This document shows positions 17,265 to 26,529 of a stretch of DNA of 64,000 nucleotides, one piece after another. The notes beneath the pieces are model-generated. The model was not told the DNA's origin. It was given only the letters and a program-made list of their open reading frames with translations, and made no database searches. Every line of letters starts with the position of its first letter. The first letter of the stretch is position 1. A program made the translations under genes and the position numbers. Where the stretch lies: NCBI GenBank assembly GCA_016193485.1, contig JACPRZ010000030.1, positions 62,001 to 126,000 on the forward strand, written 5' to 3'. The DNA is from Bacteroidota bacterium. Lineage in GTDB: Bacteria; Bacteroidota; Bacteroidia; JACPRZ01.

Positions 17265-20200
17265 TTAGTGCACCACCGAGATTTTTGCTCTACACAGATG
17301 ACCTTCTGCGTCAACCAGGAGATAATAGATCCCGTTGGGTTGACGGGACAGATCAATGAGCATGGATGTATTCCCCCCTTCGTAACCGGCTGAATAAATA
17401 ATCTTACCCAATACATTGTAAATTTCCAACCGGTTGATTTTTCTTCCATCGCTGCGCACTTCCGCTTTGCCCGTTAAAGGATTCGGAAACACAGTAATTC
17501 TATCCCCGTTACCTGGTACAATCGATTTTTTTGTAATCAGGCACGATCCGGTGATCTCAATGGAATCGGAATATATTTCACTATTCCCGCACCCGTTGAA
17601 GATGGTAACAGTGACTCCATACCACCCTGCACTGTCGTATATATGAACCGGGTTAGAGGATGCGCCTGTATTTCCGTCACCAAAATTCCACGTGTAATTG
17701 GGCCCACCCCAGCCGTAAAACTGAATCGTATCACAAGGATGGTACGTAAGCGAATCAGGTGGCAGCCAGTAGAAACCGCCATTTACCGGCAGACCGCTGT
17801 CAACCACATCTACATAAACAAATTCAGTGGCGCTGTTGCCGCAGGTATTGGTCGCTGTCAATGTCACCGTGTAACTTCCCGGAAAGGAATAAGAATGCGT
17901 CATAGCGAAATAGTTGTACCATCCGAAAACCGAATCACTGATATCGCCATCGCCAAAATCCCATTGGTAACCGGCAGCGTTGAAATCGGTGTAAAACAGG
18001 AAGGTGTCGTCCGTACACAGGGTATAGTAATCTGAATAAACGTAAAAATAAGGAATAAGTGTAGTGTCCGTGTAAAATATATCGGTAAACGAACTTGAAT
18101 TTCCGCAAGCGTTGGTGACGGTCAGGGTAACTGAAAAATTCCCGGCTGTTGAATAGATATGCGTAACCGACTGTCCGCTGTCCGTATCGCCATCGCCAAA
18201 ATCCCAGAAATAGGATACGGCATTATCCCAGCAGTCGAATTGAATCACTTCACCGGGGCAGGCGGGATTTGGATATGCCCAGAACCATGGAGCAGGGGGG
18301 GTAGTTGTATCCGTAATCAGGATGGTTTCTGACCATGAATTGGAATTGCCACATGCATTGGTGATGGTCAGAGTAACTGAAAAATTACCGGTATCGGAAT
18401 AAGTGTGGGATGAATAGGACAGGGTGTCGGTGGCACCGTCACCGAAATCCCAGAACCAGGATGCGGCATTATCCCAACTGTAAAACTCAATTAATTCCCC
18501 TGGGCATGCAATATTGGATGAATAACTGAAATAAGGAATGGGGGGGGTGATACCTCCGGATATATTGACTGTCTGTGAGAATGAGTTTGAATTTCCGCAT
18601 ATATTAGTCACCGTGAGGGTCACCGTATAAGTTCCTACAGAATCAAAAGTGTGGTAGAGATATGACAATGTGTCGTAAGTACCGTCACCGAAATTCCATA
18701 GCAGGTTCTCCGTATAATCATAGGAATAAAATTCAATGGGCTCACCCGGGCATACCGAATCGGGATAGAATCCGAAATAAGGGACTAAGGGAACAAGGGT
18801 ATCGGTAATCCGTATTATATCAGACGACCAACTGGAATTTCCGCATGAGTTTGTAAGCGTAAAAGTCACCGCAAAATTTCCGGTGTCGGAATAAGCGTGA
18901 GAGGTAAAAGGCAGGGTATCGGTATTGCCGTCACCAAAATCCCATAAATAGGATCCCGTAGAACCCCAATAGTAAAACTGGATCTCTTCACCGGGGCACC
19001 CGGTATTGGAAGATGTGCCAAACCATGGTATAGGGGGGGTCACACTGGCGGATACAACTACTGCCTGTGAGAAGGAACTTGAGTTTCCGCACGCGTTGGT
19101 CACTGTCAATGATACGGAATAAACGCCTGCCGTATCAAAAGTGTGATACAGGTAGGAAACCGAATCAGTGGACCCGTCACCAAAATCCCAGAGGATATCA
19201 CCGGCAATCCCCCACGCATAAAACTCAACCGAATCACCGGGGCAAACCGAGTCGGGATAAAAACTGAAATAAGGAACCGGAGGCGTGAGGGTATCCGAAA
19301 TAAGAATATTCATTGACCATGAATTAGAATTACCGCAGGAGTTTGTAATTGTCAGGGTAACGGTAAAATTACCGGTTGTATCATAAGAATGTGAAACCCA
19401 GGAAAGAGAGTCGGTTGTTCCGTCACCGAAATTCCAAAGATACGTTGACGCTGATACATAGGAATAAAATTCAATGCTCTCATCCGGACAGACATTCTGC
19501 AATGAAGAAGTGAAGTATGGAACCGGGGGGGTAGTTGCGCTGGAAACAGTGATGGTTTTTGTATAGGAATTTGAATTTCCGCAAATATTTGTAACAGTCA
19601 GAGTAACTGTATAGGTTCCTGTATCGGCATAAGAATGTGCAGTAAACCAAAAATCGGTGGAACTATTCCCGTCACCAAAATTCCATAACCAGGAATCCGC
19701 CTCCACCCAACTGGAAAACTGAATTTCATCTCCGGGACATGGAAGTACAGGGGAAAAAGTGAAGTAAGGCACCGGGGGGGTAACTGACAGGTTGATGGTA
19801 ATTGTCCGGGAAAAGGAACTTGAATTTCCGCATGAATTGGTCACCGTAAGGGTAACAATGTAATTGCCTGAAGCCGTGTATGAGTGAGAAGTATAATAGG
19901 GTTGATTATCGGTATTTCCGTCTCCGAAATCCCAAGAATACGAATCAGCGGTTACCCATGTATTGAAATATATCTCCTGCCCGGGACAGGCGGAGGTGAG
20001 GGATGGGGTAAAATAAGGAATTGGCGGCAATGCGTTGTTGCTGATTGAAACAGAATCGGTAAATGAATTGGAATTTCCGCAACCGTTGGTGACGGTAAGA
20101 GTTACCGCGTAATTACCGGGATTAGTATAGGAGTGACTGGTGTAAGGAAAACTGTCTATGGCTCCATCGCCAAAATTCCAGAGGTAAGATGCGGCCGGAT

Positions 20201-21098
20201 TCCAATAATAAAAATCTATGGGAACATTGGGACAGGCGGTATGCAGTGATGCTTCGAAAACCGGAACGGGCGGAACAGAAGAAGATGAAACCACCAATGT
20301 ATCATAAGTTGTACCGGAATTTCCGCACATGTTTGTAACCGTGAGGGAAACGATATATGTGCTATCGGTATTATAAGTATGGTATTCATAAGAAAAATTG
20401 GATGTGGTACCATCTCCGAAATTCCAAAAATATGTATTGCCGAAGTAATTCATCGGTTCAAAAATAATTTCATCACCCGTACAGGCGGGATTTGCCGATA
20501 TGATGAACGTTGAATTCGGGAGAGCATTCGGACTGACGGTAACTGCTTGGATGATAGTATCAATTCCGCATGTTGTTTCAACAATCAATGTAATGTAATA
20601 CAATCCGCTGTCGCTGTAAGTATAAAACGCCCACTGGTCAAATACAGGAGGGGAACCATCGCCAAAATCCCACTGATAGGAGGCAGCTTCAGCACCGTAA
20701 TTAACAATAAGAAATTCACCGGGACACAAACTGTTTGATGACATATTGAAACTATCAGGAGCGCTTTCTCCGGATACATAGATGGGATTTATTTCGCTCC
20801 CGATCAAATTTCCCACCGAATTAAATGCCGACAGAATTATGTTGTAAGTCCCCGGGTTAAAAAATGTATGTGTAGGTGAGAAACTGGAATCAATTGGTGT
20901 TCCGTCACCGAAATCCCATGTATACTGGCTTCCGGCATTACTGATGTTTGTAAATACCACTTCTAATGGTGCACAACCGCTTGTTGGCGAGGCGATAAAG
21001 GCGATGTTCACCTGCGCGGAAGTCCGGAAATGAAAAATAATAAATGATGCTGCGACCATGATGTTCGCAGATGTGAAACTGAATGGAAAGTATCGCAT
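17265..21098 (-). CDS. Secreted 14-module PKD protein with T9SS C-terminal domain
   Basis: This 1277-residue protein has a signal sequence (about 1-30), 14 PKD modules each centred on W[DN]FGDG and ending in a YxVxLTVTNxCGNS strand, and a C-terminal T9SS type-A sorting domain: VFPNPLTGKAEV, LEIYNVLGKIIYSAGY and NGIYYLLVDAEG. It should be secreted by T9SS and attached to or released from the surface as an adhesin-like rod. Modules are about 85 residues long. Several Thr-Pro-Pro linkers are encoded through C7-C8 runs. No catalytic domain is present. Confidence 0.93.
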   Translation of the reverse strand: MRYFPFSFTSANIMVAASFIIFHFRTSAQVNIAFIASPTSGCAPLEVVFTNISNAGSQYTWDFGDGTPIDSSFSPTHTFFNPGTYNIILSAFNSVGNLIGSEINPIYVSGESAPDSFNMSSNSLCPGEFLIVNYGAEAASYQWDFGDGSPPVFDQWAFYTYSDSGLYYITLIVETTCGIDTIIQAVTVSPNALPNSTFIISANPACTGDEIIFEPMNYFGNTYFWNFGDGTTSNFSYEYHTYNTDSTYIVSLTVTNMCGNSGTTYDTLVVSSSSVPPVPVFEASLHTACPNVPIDFYYWNPAASYLWNFGDGAIDSFPYTSHSYTNPGNYAVTLTVTNGCGNSNSFTDSVSISNNALPPIPYFTPSLTSACPGQEIYFNTWVTADSYSWDFGDGNTDNQPYYTSHSYTASGNYIVTLTVTNSCGNSSSFSRTITINLSVTPPVPYFTFSPVLPCPGDEIQFSSWVEADSWLWNFGDGNSSTDFWFTAHSYADTGTYTVTLTVTNICGNSNSYTKTITVSSATTPPVPYFTSSLQNVCPDESIEFYSYVSASTYLWNFGDGTTDSLSWVSHSYDTTGNFTVTLTITNSCGNSNSWSMNILISDTLTPPVPYFSFYPDSVCPGDSVEFYAWGIAGDILWDFGDGSTDSVSYLYHTFDTAGVYSVSLTVTNACGNSSSFSQAVVVSASVTPPIPWFGTSSNTGCPGEEIQFYYWGSTGSYLWDFGDGNTDTLPFTSHAYSDTGNFAVTFTLTNSCGNSSWSSDIIRITDTLVPLVPYFGFYPDSVCPGEPIEFYSYDYTENLLWNFGDGTYDTLSYLYHTFDSVGTYTVTLTVTNICGNSNSFSQTVNISGGITPPIPYFSYSSNIACPGELIEFYSWDNAASWFWDFGDGATDTLSYSSHTYSDTGNFSVTLTITNACGNSNSWSETILITDTTTPPAPWFWAYPNPACPGEVIQFDCWDNAVSYFWDFGDGDTDSGQSVTHIYSTAGNFSVTLTVTNACGNSSSFTDIFYTDTTLIPYFYVYSDYYTLCTDDTFLFYTDFNAAGYQWDFGDGDISDSVFGWYNYFAMTHSYSFPGSYTVTLTATNTCGNSATEFVYVDVVDSGLPVNGGFYWLPPDSLTYHPCDTIQFYGWGGPNYTWNFGDGNTGASSNPVHIYDSAGWYGVTVTIFNGCGNSEIYSDSIEITGSCLITKKSIVPGNGDRITVFPNPLTGKAEVRSDGRKINRLEIYNVLGKIIYSAGYEGGNTSMLIDLSRQPNGIYYLLVDAEGHLCRAKISVVH

Positions 21099-21144
21099 AA
21101 AAAATTATTGAATGATTGTAAAATCAGAACTATTTTTCATTTCC

Positions 21145-21152
21145 CAAAGGTA
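21145..21152 (-). promoter_or_regulatory. -7 box of the PKD protein gene
   Basis: Minus-strand TACCTTTG matches TAnnTTTG, with a weak TTG -33 element about 20 bp upstream (around 21173-21176). Confidence 0.5.
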
Positions 21153-21265
21153 AATATTTTTTTCTCTGCCTGCAATTTACCGGTTCGGGGTGGTTTCAAA
21201 AATTCCCGTACATTCGTCCCCATTCACAACCCGATTTATTCATTGTAAGTGTATTCAGTATTAAG

Positions 21266-21304
21266 ATTCGTAATTCGTATTTTCGTACATATTCGTATTC
21301 GTTG
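21266..21304. repeat. ATTCGTA-type repeat abutting the fabH start
   Basis: Consecutive ATTCGTA-like units run up to the fabH ATG. The stretch TTCGTATTTTCGTACA is identical to the complement of part of the left arm of cassette A (12345-12366). The end TTCGTTGAT also occurs in the right arm. Confidence 0.75.
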
Positions 21305-22291
21305 ATGAAATCACTTGCTGCCATAACCGCTGTCTCCGGATGGGTTCCTGAAGATATCCTCTCCAACAGCGACCTTGAGAAGATGGTTGACACTACAGAT
21401 GAGTGGATACAAACGCGTACCGGAATAAAAGAGCGGAGAATTTTGCGCGGAAAAGGCAGAGGTCCCTCATATATGGCTGCCGAAGCCGTGAAGCAACTTT
21501 GCAATAAAAGAGGAATTTCTCCCGCAGAAATTGACCTTCTTATTTGCGCCACCGTTACGCCTGATCTTATTTTTCCGGCAACCGCCAGTATCATTTGCGA
21601 CAAGGTTGGCGCTAAAAATGCATGGGGTTATGATATTGAAGCCGCTTGTTCGGGATTTATTTTCGCCCTTTTTACCGGTGCCCAGTTCATTGAAACCGGC
21701 AGGTATAAAAAAGTGGTCGTAGTGGGTTCCGATAAAATGTCCTCCATCATTGACTATACCGACCGTGCAACCTGCGTGATTTTTGGCGATGGTGCCGGTG
21801 CAGTTCTGCTGGAACCCGATAATGAAGGAAATGGAATCATTGACGCGGTGCTTCACACTGACGGCTCTGGCGTAAAACATCTCTATCAGAAAGCGGGCGG
21901 CTCGGCATATCCTCCAACTATGGAAACGGTAGCCGCGAGGGAACATTATGTAAAACAGGACGGACAGGCCGTTTTTAAGTTTGCCGTAGTGGGAATGGCC
22001 GATGTTTCAGAAGATATCATGAAGCGGAACGGATTATCAGCGAACGATATTGCATATCTCGTTCCTCACCAGGCGAATAAAAGAATCATTGACGCCACCG
22101 CAAGGCGTATGGGAATAAGCGATGAAAAAGTAATGCTCAATATTGAACGCTTTGGAAATACAACAGCCGCCACAATTCCTTTATGCCTGTGGGAATGGGA
22201 GAAGAAACTGAAAAAGAGTGACAATATTATCCTTTCCGCGTTCGGGGGGGGGTTTACGTGGGGAGCGGTTTATGTGAAGTGGGCTTATTAA
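21305..22291 (+). CDS. fabH: 3-oxoacyl-ACP synthase III (FabH family)
   Basis: It starts fatty-acid synthesis by condensing an acyl-CoA with malonyl-ACP. The 328-residue protein has the catalytic triad C115 (EAACSGF), H255 (PHQANKRI) and N285 ([11 protein letters not shown]), plus the [11 protein letters not shown] block and the C-terminal [11 protein letters not shown]. The ATG at 21305 was preferred to an adjacent TTG. It stands apart from other fab genes here, so it may be a paralog with different acyl preference. A G9 tract (22244-22252) encodes FGGGF. ATTCGTA-type repeats touch its start and AATTGCGG-type repeats touch its stop. Confidence 0.95.
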   Translation: MKSLAAITAVSGWVPEDILSNSDLEKMVDTTDEWIQTRTGIKERRILRGKGRGPSYMAAEAVKQLCNKRGISPAEIDLLICATVTPDLIFPATASIICDKVGAKNAWGYDIEAACSGFIFALFTGAQFIETGRYKKVVVVGSDKMSSIIDYTDRATCVIFGDGAGAVLLEPDNEGNGIIDAVLHTDGSGVKHLYQKAGGSAYPPTMETVAAREHYVKQDGQAVFKFAVVGMADVSEDIMKRNGLSANDIAYLVPHQANKRIIDATARRMGISDEKVMLNIERFGNTTAATIPLCLWEWEKKLKKSDNIILSAFGGGFTWGAVYVKWAY

Positions 22292-22411
22292 GAATTGCGG
22301 ATTGCGGATTTTAAATTGCGGATTGAAGAACCAAATTCCTGATGCATGTAGTAATTTTAATTCGCAATTTTGGCAATCCGAAATCCGAAATTTGCCATTG
22401 CGGATTGAAAT
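22290..22411. repeat. Inverted heptamer-type repeats between fabH and the four-helix gene
   Basis: 22290-22325 carries ATTGCGG units in forward orientation. 22355-22395 carries the same family inverted, TTCGCAATTTTGGCAATC plus two CCGAAAT units. A short forward unit, CATTGCGGATTGAAATTC, follows at 22397-22413. The first two form a gene-less inverted pair. The third is the left arm facing the repeat at 22840-22902. Confidence 0.75.
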
Positions 22412-22469
22412 TCTAATACAAACAACAATACAAAATCATTGTATGTTAATTAAAAAAACTTCATATTAA

Positions 22470-22829
22470 ATGACACCTGAAGAATTAAAAAAGAGAACAA
22501 AATTATTTGCATTGTTGATACTCAAAGTTGTCAAGGCGCTTCCTAAATGCAAGGAATCTGATGTAATCGGATACCAGATACTTAAAGCAGGAACATCGGT
22601 TGGTGCTAATTACCGTGCAACATGCAGATCACGGTCGCCATCCGATTTTGTTTCAAAGATAACTGTTGTGGAAGAAGAGGCGGATGAATCCGCATTCTGG
22701 CTTGAATTAATTATTGAATCGGGGCTTTTGAATAATGAATTAGTCCATTCGGCACTGAAAGAAGCCGATGAACTGACTGCAATTTTTACATCATCAGGAA
22801 ATACGGCAAAAGGAAATTTAAATAAATAA
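22470..22829 (+). CDS. Four-helix-bundle protein (S23 / 23S-rRNA IVP family)
   Basis: A 119-residue helical protein with the family pattern: QILKAGTSVGANYRATCRSRSPSDFVSKITVVEEEADESAFWLELIIESGLL. The family was first found in intervening sequences of 23S rRNA genes and is related to accessory proteins of diversity-generating retroelements. It is predicted to bind nucleic acid. No rRNA gene or reverse transcriptase is present here. The gene is flanked on both sides by AATTGCGG-type repeats in opposite orientations, much as the GxxExxY genes are flanked by theirs. It is AT-rich and lies between fabH and rpe. Confidence 0.88.
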   Translation: MTPEELKKRTKLFALLILKVVKALPKCKESDVIGYQILKAGTSVGANYRATCRSRSPSDFVSKITVVEEEADESAFWLELIIESGLLNNELVHSALKEADELTAIFTSSGNTAKGNLNK

Positions 22830-22839
22830 AGGTTTAAAT

Positions 22840-22902
22840 TGAATTTTGAATCTGCAATTTTGTAATTTAATCCGCAATTTTGGCAATTCGAAATCCGAAA
22901 TA
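22840..22902. repeat. Right-hand repeat arm between the four-helix gene and rpe
   Basis: It contains TGAATTTTGAATCTGCAATT, then AATCCGCAATTTTGGCAATT and CGAAATCCGAAAT. It is inverted relative to the forward units at 22290-22325 and 22397-22413. It ends 4 bp before the rpe ATG. Confidence 0.75.
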
Positions 22903-22906
22903 GTTT

Positions 22907-23563
22907 ATGTCTCATTTAATAGCCCCGTCAATCCTCTCGGCCGACTTCGGCAACCTGGCGCGCGATATTGAAATGGTCAATAAAAGCGAAGCCGACTGGA
23001 TCCATGTGGATGTAATGGATGGCGTTTTTGTTCCCAACATTTCTTTTGGCTTTCCGGTACTTAATGCAATAAAAAAAACAGCAAAAAAACCGCTGGATGT
23101 TCACCTCATGATCGTTCAGCCCGAAAGGTACATTGAGCAGTTCAAAAATGCAGGAGCATCGGTGCTGACCGTTCACTTTGAGGCATGTACTCATCTTCAC
23201 CGCACCATTCATCACATTCGTTCGCTTGGCATGAAAGCCGGTGTGGCTCTGAATCCTCATTCTCCTGTACATCCCTTAGATGAAATCATCAGCGATGTTG
23301 ACCTTGTGCTGATTATGTCGGTCAATCCCGGTTTTGGCGGACAGAAATTCATTGAAAATACCTACAACAAAATTAAAAAACTTGCGCATCTTATCAAAAT
23401 CAAAAAGTCATCCGCGCTCATTGAAGTTGACGGTGGGGTTGACACAGTTAATGCCAAAAAGTTACTCGCCTGCGGTGCCGATGTGCTGGTGGCAGGCAAT
23501 TCGGTGTTCGGTGCGAAGAAGCCGGAAAAGGTTATCCGGGAACTGAAAAATATGGAGAAATAA
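22907..23563 (+). CDS. rpe: Ribulose-phosphate 3-epimerase
   Basis: Rpe interconverts ribulose 5-phosphate and xylulose 5-phosphate in the pentose phosphate pathway. The 218-residue TIM barrel has the signatures LIAPSILSADFGNLARDI, HVDVMDGVFVPNISFG (catalytic Asp and metal ligands), VHLMIVQPERYI, VLIMSVNPGFGGQKFI and IEVDGGVDTVNAKKL. Length and motifs are complete. The start codon sits just after a dispersed repeat. It has no obvious operon partner. Confidence 0.97.
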   Translation: MSHLIAPSILSADFGNLARDIEMVNKSEADWIHVDVMDGVFVPNISFGFPVLNAIKKTAKKPLDVHLMIVQPERYIEQFKNAGASVLTVHFEACTHLHRTIHHIRSLGMKAGVALNPHSPVHPLDEIISDVDLVLIMSVNPGFGGQKFIENTYNKIKKLAHLIKIKKSSALIEVDGGVDTVNAKKLLACGADVLVAGNSVFGAKKPEKVIRELKNMEK

Positions 23564-23691
23564 AAATTTACTTTATTGTCCGTAATAAAATTAATATTCA
23601 ATGTGATTTAATTTACGGAATTGCAATACACTTAATTGGGGTTTGTTATTTAACCACACAAAACACTCATTAAATTAAATTCATTTGAAAA

Positions 23692-23886
23692 ATGGAAACT
23701 TTACAATCAAACGAAATTGTTTTTGCAATCACAAAAGATGATTTGCAATATGAAGCAAAAGAAAAAATCGGCAGGGAATTAACTGATGAAGAAATTAAAA
23801 TTGCAAAGAAGGGATTAGAATTCGGATTGCTCACCAGCATTGATACAGTTTATAAAACTATTTTTTCTGAAATGATTGGCCAATGA
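23692..23886 (+). CDS. Small protein translationally coupled to a nuclease-like gene
   Basis: A 64-residue acidic, helical protein with the segment ITKDDLQYEAKEKIGRELTDEEIKIAKKGLEFG. Such short proteins, with a central GRxLTDEEI pattern, are known as small hypothetical proteins in many bacteria without an assigned role. Its stop overlaps the next ATG (ATGA at 23883-23886), so the two products are probably made together. It may be a regulator, inhibitor or subunit of the downstream protein (inference). The gene is AT-rich. The 128-bp gap before it has a weak hairpin around 23579-23621. Confidence 0.6.
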   Translation: METLQSNEIVFAITKDDLQYEAKEKIGRELTDEEIKIAKKGLEFGLLTSIDTVYKTIFSEMIGQ

Positions 23887-24824
23887 ATTTAAGTTTAACA
23901 AAAAAATTAAGTCCATCTGATTTATTGGCTTCTCAATTTTTAAAGAGGGCAAAAGAATTCAACGCAAGCGTAGAGCTGATTAAGGTTCTAAAATCTAGAA
24001 CTTATAGAATTGGAGAAGCAAATGTTTTAGTTCGTACTTCTTCTGACGGAAACCGAAGATATTTTTTTGGAATAAATTATATAACCGTTGAAGAGATTGT
24101 TAATCTCGATCATCCTTTCATTGCCTTTATTTGTGGCTCTGTTGAAAGAACGGTAATCATTCCTGCAAAATATTTTTTCAAACATCTTCATCAGATAAGC
24201 CATGATAGAAATGGAGAATATAAAATCAATATTGACCAAGACCTAAATATTGTTTTATCTGGAAGAAATAACAGAATTAAGTGTAGTGGGTTCATTAATA
24301 ACTGGAATTTACTTTTATCTCCGCCTATCATAAAAGAAGAAACGAAAAATACTGTTGAAGAAAGTTTGCATTCTGTTTTGCAAGGAAGATTAATTGAAAT
24401 TGGAAACATAAGAGGCTATCAAACTTACTGCCCTGATAAATCAAAAAAATTTAATGAAAGACAACTTGATGAAATCACTTCCCTTAAAACTTGTCCCGAA
24501 CTTCAATTTTCTGATTACAATTTATTGCGGCAAATTGATGTGATTTGGTTTAAACCAAAAGGAAGTAATTTCATTCCTGAGTATGCTTTTGAAGTTGAGC
24601 TATCAACCGGAGTTTGGAGCGGGGTTGGAAGAATGGCAACTCTCATTGATTATTCTAATGTCGGTTTGTATGTAATTGCCAATGACTCAAAAAAGTTTAG
24701 GAAAGTGATTTCTTCGTTTCATGAAATTGCAAATAGATACAAGTTCGTTCCAAATGATTTGTTGGGAGATTTGTATTCAGCTGAATTAAATCTAAAAGAA
24801 CTAAAAGTTGAAATTGGATTGTAA
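23883..24824 (+). CDS. Uncharacterised PD-(D/E)XK-like nuclease candidate
   Basis: A 313-residue protein in two parts. Residues 1-150 form a domain with YRIGEANVLVRTSSDGNRRYFFGI and FICGSVERTVIIPAKYF that I do not recognise. Residues about 170-290 look like a restriction-endonuclease fold: GRLIEIGNIRGYQTYCPDK, then RQIDVIWF with D219, then AFEVELSTGVWSGVGRM with E237-x-E239, then YVIANDSKKFRKVI. That Asp...Glu-x-Glu order fits a PD-(D/E)XK active site with Glu replacing Lys. It could be a defence or restriction protein, but no methyltransferase is next to it. It is clearly AT-richer than rpe and the methyltransferases on either side, suggesting transfer. Confidence 0.6.
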   Translation: MNLSLTKKLSPSDLLASQFLKRAKEFNASVELIKVLKSRTYRIGEANVLVRTSSDGNRRYFFGINYITVEEIVNLDHPFIAFICGSVERTVIIPAKYFFKHLHQISHDRNGEYKINIDQDLNIVLSGRNNRIKCSGFINNWNLLLSPPIIKEETKNTVEESLHSVLQGRLIEIGNIRGYQTYCPDKSKKFNERQLDEITSLKTCPELQFSDYNLLRQIDVIWFKPKGSNFIPEYAFEVELSTGVWSGVGRMATLIDYSNVGLYVIANDSKKFRKVISSFHEIANRYKFVPNDLLGDLYSAELNLKELKVEIGL

Positions 24825-24922
24825 AAGTATCTAAACTACAAGCCAGAACCAGCATTAATACCGTTTCATACAAGGTTTACCAAGCAAAAACGCGATGGCA
24901 TTGAAGTATAACCTGATACCTT

Positions 24923-25660
24923 ATGCCTGCCACTTCATTTAATTCCCGCCTCCTTCACGAAATTGAGCACGGCAAAAAAATTGCCGCTGATGCCGAAGAT
25001 GTATGGAATTGGTCATCGCCTGCAGGAAAAGTGCGCGCTGACCGCAGGGCAAATTATATTTGTACTTGCGGAAATTTTACTGCCAACGGCCGCCTGCTGG
25101 AAATAGGTTGCGGTACCGGCATTTTTACCGAAAAGGTCTTTCACATAACCCGCGCAAAGATTACCGCTATTGATATTTCACCCGAATTACTGGAACTTGC
25201 AAAGAAAAAACTCCCGGAAGTTGATTTCCGGATTGCCGATGCCATGGCAACCAATTTTCCCGATGATTCTTTTGACGGTGTGTACGGCAGTTCGGTCATA
25301 CATCACCTTGAATATGAACCGGCATTCCGTGAAATTTACCGCGTGCTGAAAAAAGGCGGACGCATGGTCTTTGCCGAACCCAATATGCTCAACCCGCAGA
25401 TTTTCCTGGAACGGCATGTTCCTTTCCTGAAAAAAATGCTTGGCGTTTCACCCGATGAATCCGCTATTGTACGATGGAAAACAAAATCACTTCTGCGGTC
25501 AATCGGTTTCAGCAACGTCTCAATCTTCCCTTATGATTTTCTCCATCCCGCCACTCCCCGCTTTATAATCGGATTTGTGAATTCCATCGGCATGATTGCC
25601 GAAAAAGTACCTTTGCTGCGCGAAATTGCCGGCTCGGTGATTATCAGTGCCGGAAAATGA
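24923..25660 (+). CDS. Class I SAM-dependent methyltransferase
   Basis: A 245-residue methyltransferase with motif I LLEIGCGTGIFTEKVF, acidic loop ITAIDISPELLELAKKKL, motif II FRIADAMATNFPDDSFDGVYGSSVIHHLE and the following FREIYRVLKKGGRMVFAEPN. This is the Methyltransf_11 pattern used on lipids, quinones or sugars. The substrate is not evident. The stop codon overlaps the leader of a second methyltransferase that starts 1 bp later, so they form a two-gene unit. Confidence 0.88.
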   Translation: MPATSFNSRLLHEIEHGKKIAADAEDVWNWSSPAGKVRADRRANYICTCGNFTANGRLLEIGCGTGIFTEKVFHITRAKITAIDISPELLELAKKKLPEVDFRIADAMATNFPDDSFDGVYGSSVIHHLEYEPAFREIYRVLKKGGRMVFAEPNMLNPQIFLERHVPFLKKMLGVSPDESAIVRWKTKSLLRSIGFSNVSIFPYDFLHPATPRFIIGFVNSIGMIAEKVPLLREIAGSVIISAGK

Positions 25661-25661
25661 T

Positions 25662-26447
25662 ATGTTTTCCTTACGCAAACTACTCTCCGATCCCGCTTAC
25701 GAATCCATCCTCAAACAACATTCCCTTGACTCGCCCGAAGTGACCATCCGGCACAGGGAAATAATACTGAAGAAAAAATTCCTGAAAAAACTCTACACTT
25801 CATGGTACCAAAGTATATTGAAATGTTTACCTTCCGTTCCCGGGAAAATTCTTGAAATCGGTTCAGGGGGGGGATTTATCAAAGAAGTGAGAAACGATAT
25901 AATCACATCCGACATCCTTCCGCTTCCCCATTGCGAAAAAGTGGTCTCTGCCGCTGATCTTCCCTTTGAATCAAATGAATTACGCGCAATTATTCTCGTT
26001 GATACTTTTCATCATCTCCCGGATTGCGGAAAATTCTTATCTGAAGCGCAGCGGACGCTGAATGCCGGAGGTAAAATAATAATGATTGAACCGGCATCTA
26101 CCTTATGGGCAAGATTCATCTATAAAAATTTTCACCATGAACCGTTTGACGGTAAAACAAGGGAGTGGAAATTTCCGTCAACCGGTCCGCTATCGGGCGC
26201 CAATATCGCTCTGCCCTGGATTGTTTTTTTCCGCGATTATGCTGAATTCCGGAAAAAATTTCCGTTGCTGGAACTTGCTTCTGTTGAATACCACACGCCT
26301 TTTGCTTACCTTATCAGCGGTGGATTTCCCTATAAATCCCTGCTTCCTTCATGGGGATTTGACATTGTAAAAACCGCAGAATTAGTACTTTCGCCACTCA
26401 GCAGATTACTGGGTATGTTTATGACCATTGTCATTGTCAGGAAATGA
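25662..26447 (+). CDS. Second SAM-dependent methyltransferase of a tandem pair
   Basis: A 261-residue protein with motif I KILEIGSGGGFIKEV, an ITSDILPLPHCEKVVSAADLPFESNELRAIILVDTFHHL stretch and then FLSEAQRTLNAGGKIIMIEPA. It is related to but distinct from the preceding methyltransferase. The ATG at 25662 lies 1 bp after the upstream stop. An alternative in-frame start at 25647 overlaps the upstream gene. The pair may methylate or process one lipid or glycan substrate (inference). A G8 tract (25866-25873) encodes the GGG of motif I. Confidence 0.85.
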   Translation: MFSLRKLLSDPAYESILKQHSLDSPEVTIRHREIILKKKFLKKLYTSWYQSILKCLPSVPGKILEIGSGGGFIKEVRNDIITSDILPLPHCEKVVSAADLPFESNELRAIILVDTFHHLPDCGKFLSEAQRTLNAGGKIIMIEPASTLWARFIYKNFHHEPFDGKTREWKFPSTGPLSGANIALPWIVFFRDYAEFRKKFPLLELASVEYHTPFAYLISGGFPYKSLLPSWGFDIVKTAELVLSPLSRLLGMFMTIVIVRK

Positions 26448-26529
26448 TGTATTAAGGAATATCGCCTTCCATGTTATCTGTACAAAAATATGGTTCTATG
26501 ATGCTTACTATTGATAAAGAATAATAATA

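Noticed and set aside
17265-21098. Regular spacing of about 255 bp suggesting a repeat array or CRISPR-like structure
   Set aside because: The periodicity is explained by the PKD protein modules. Repeats are coding and diverged, with no short identical repeats and unique spacers. No CRISPR or cas gene is present.
22290-22902. Possible diversity-generating retroelement because of the four-helix-bundle protein
   Set aside because: No reverse transcriptase and no template/variable repeat pair with adenine-specific changes is seen. The repeats are non-coding and inverted.
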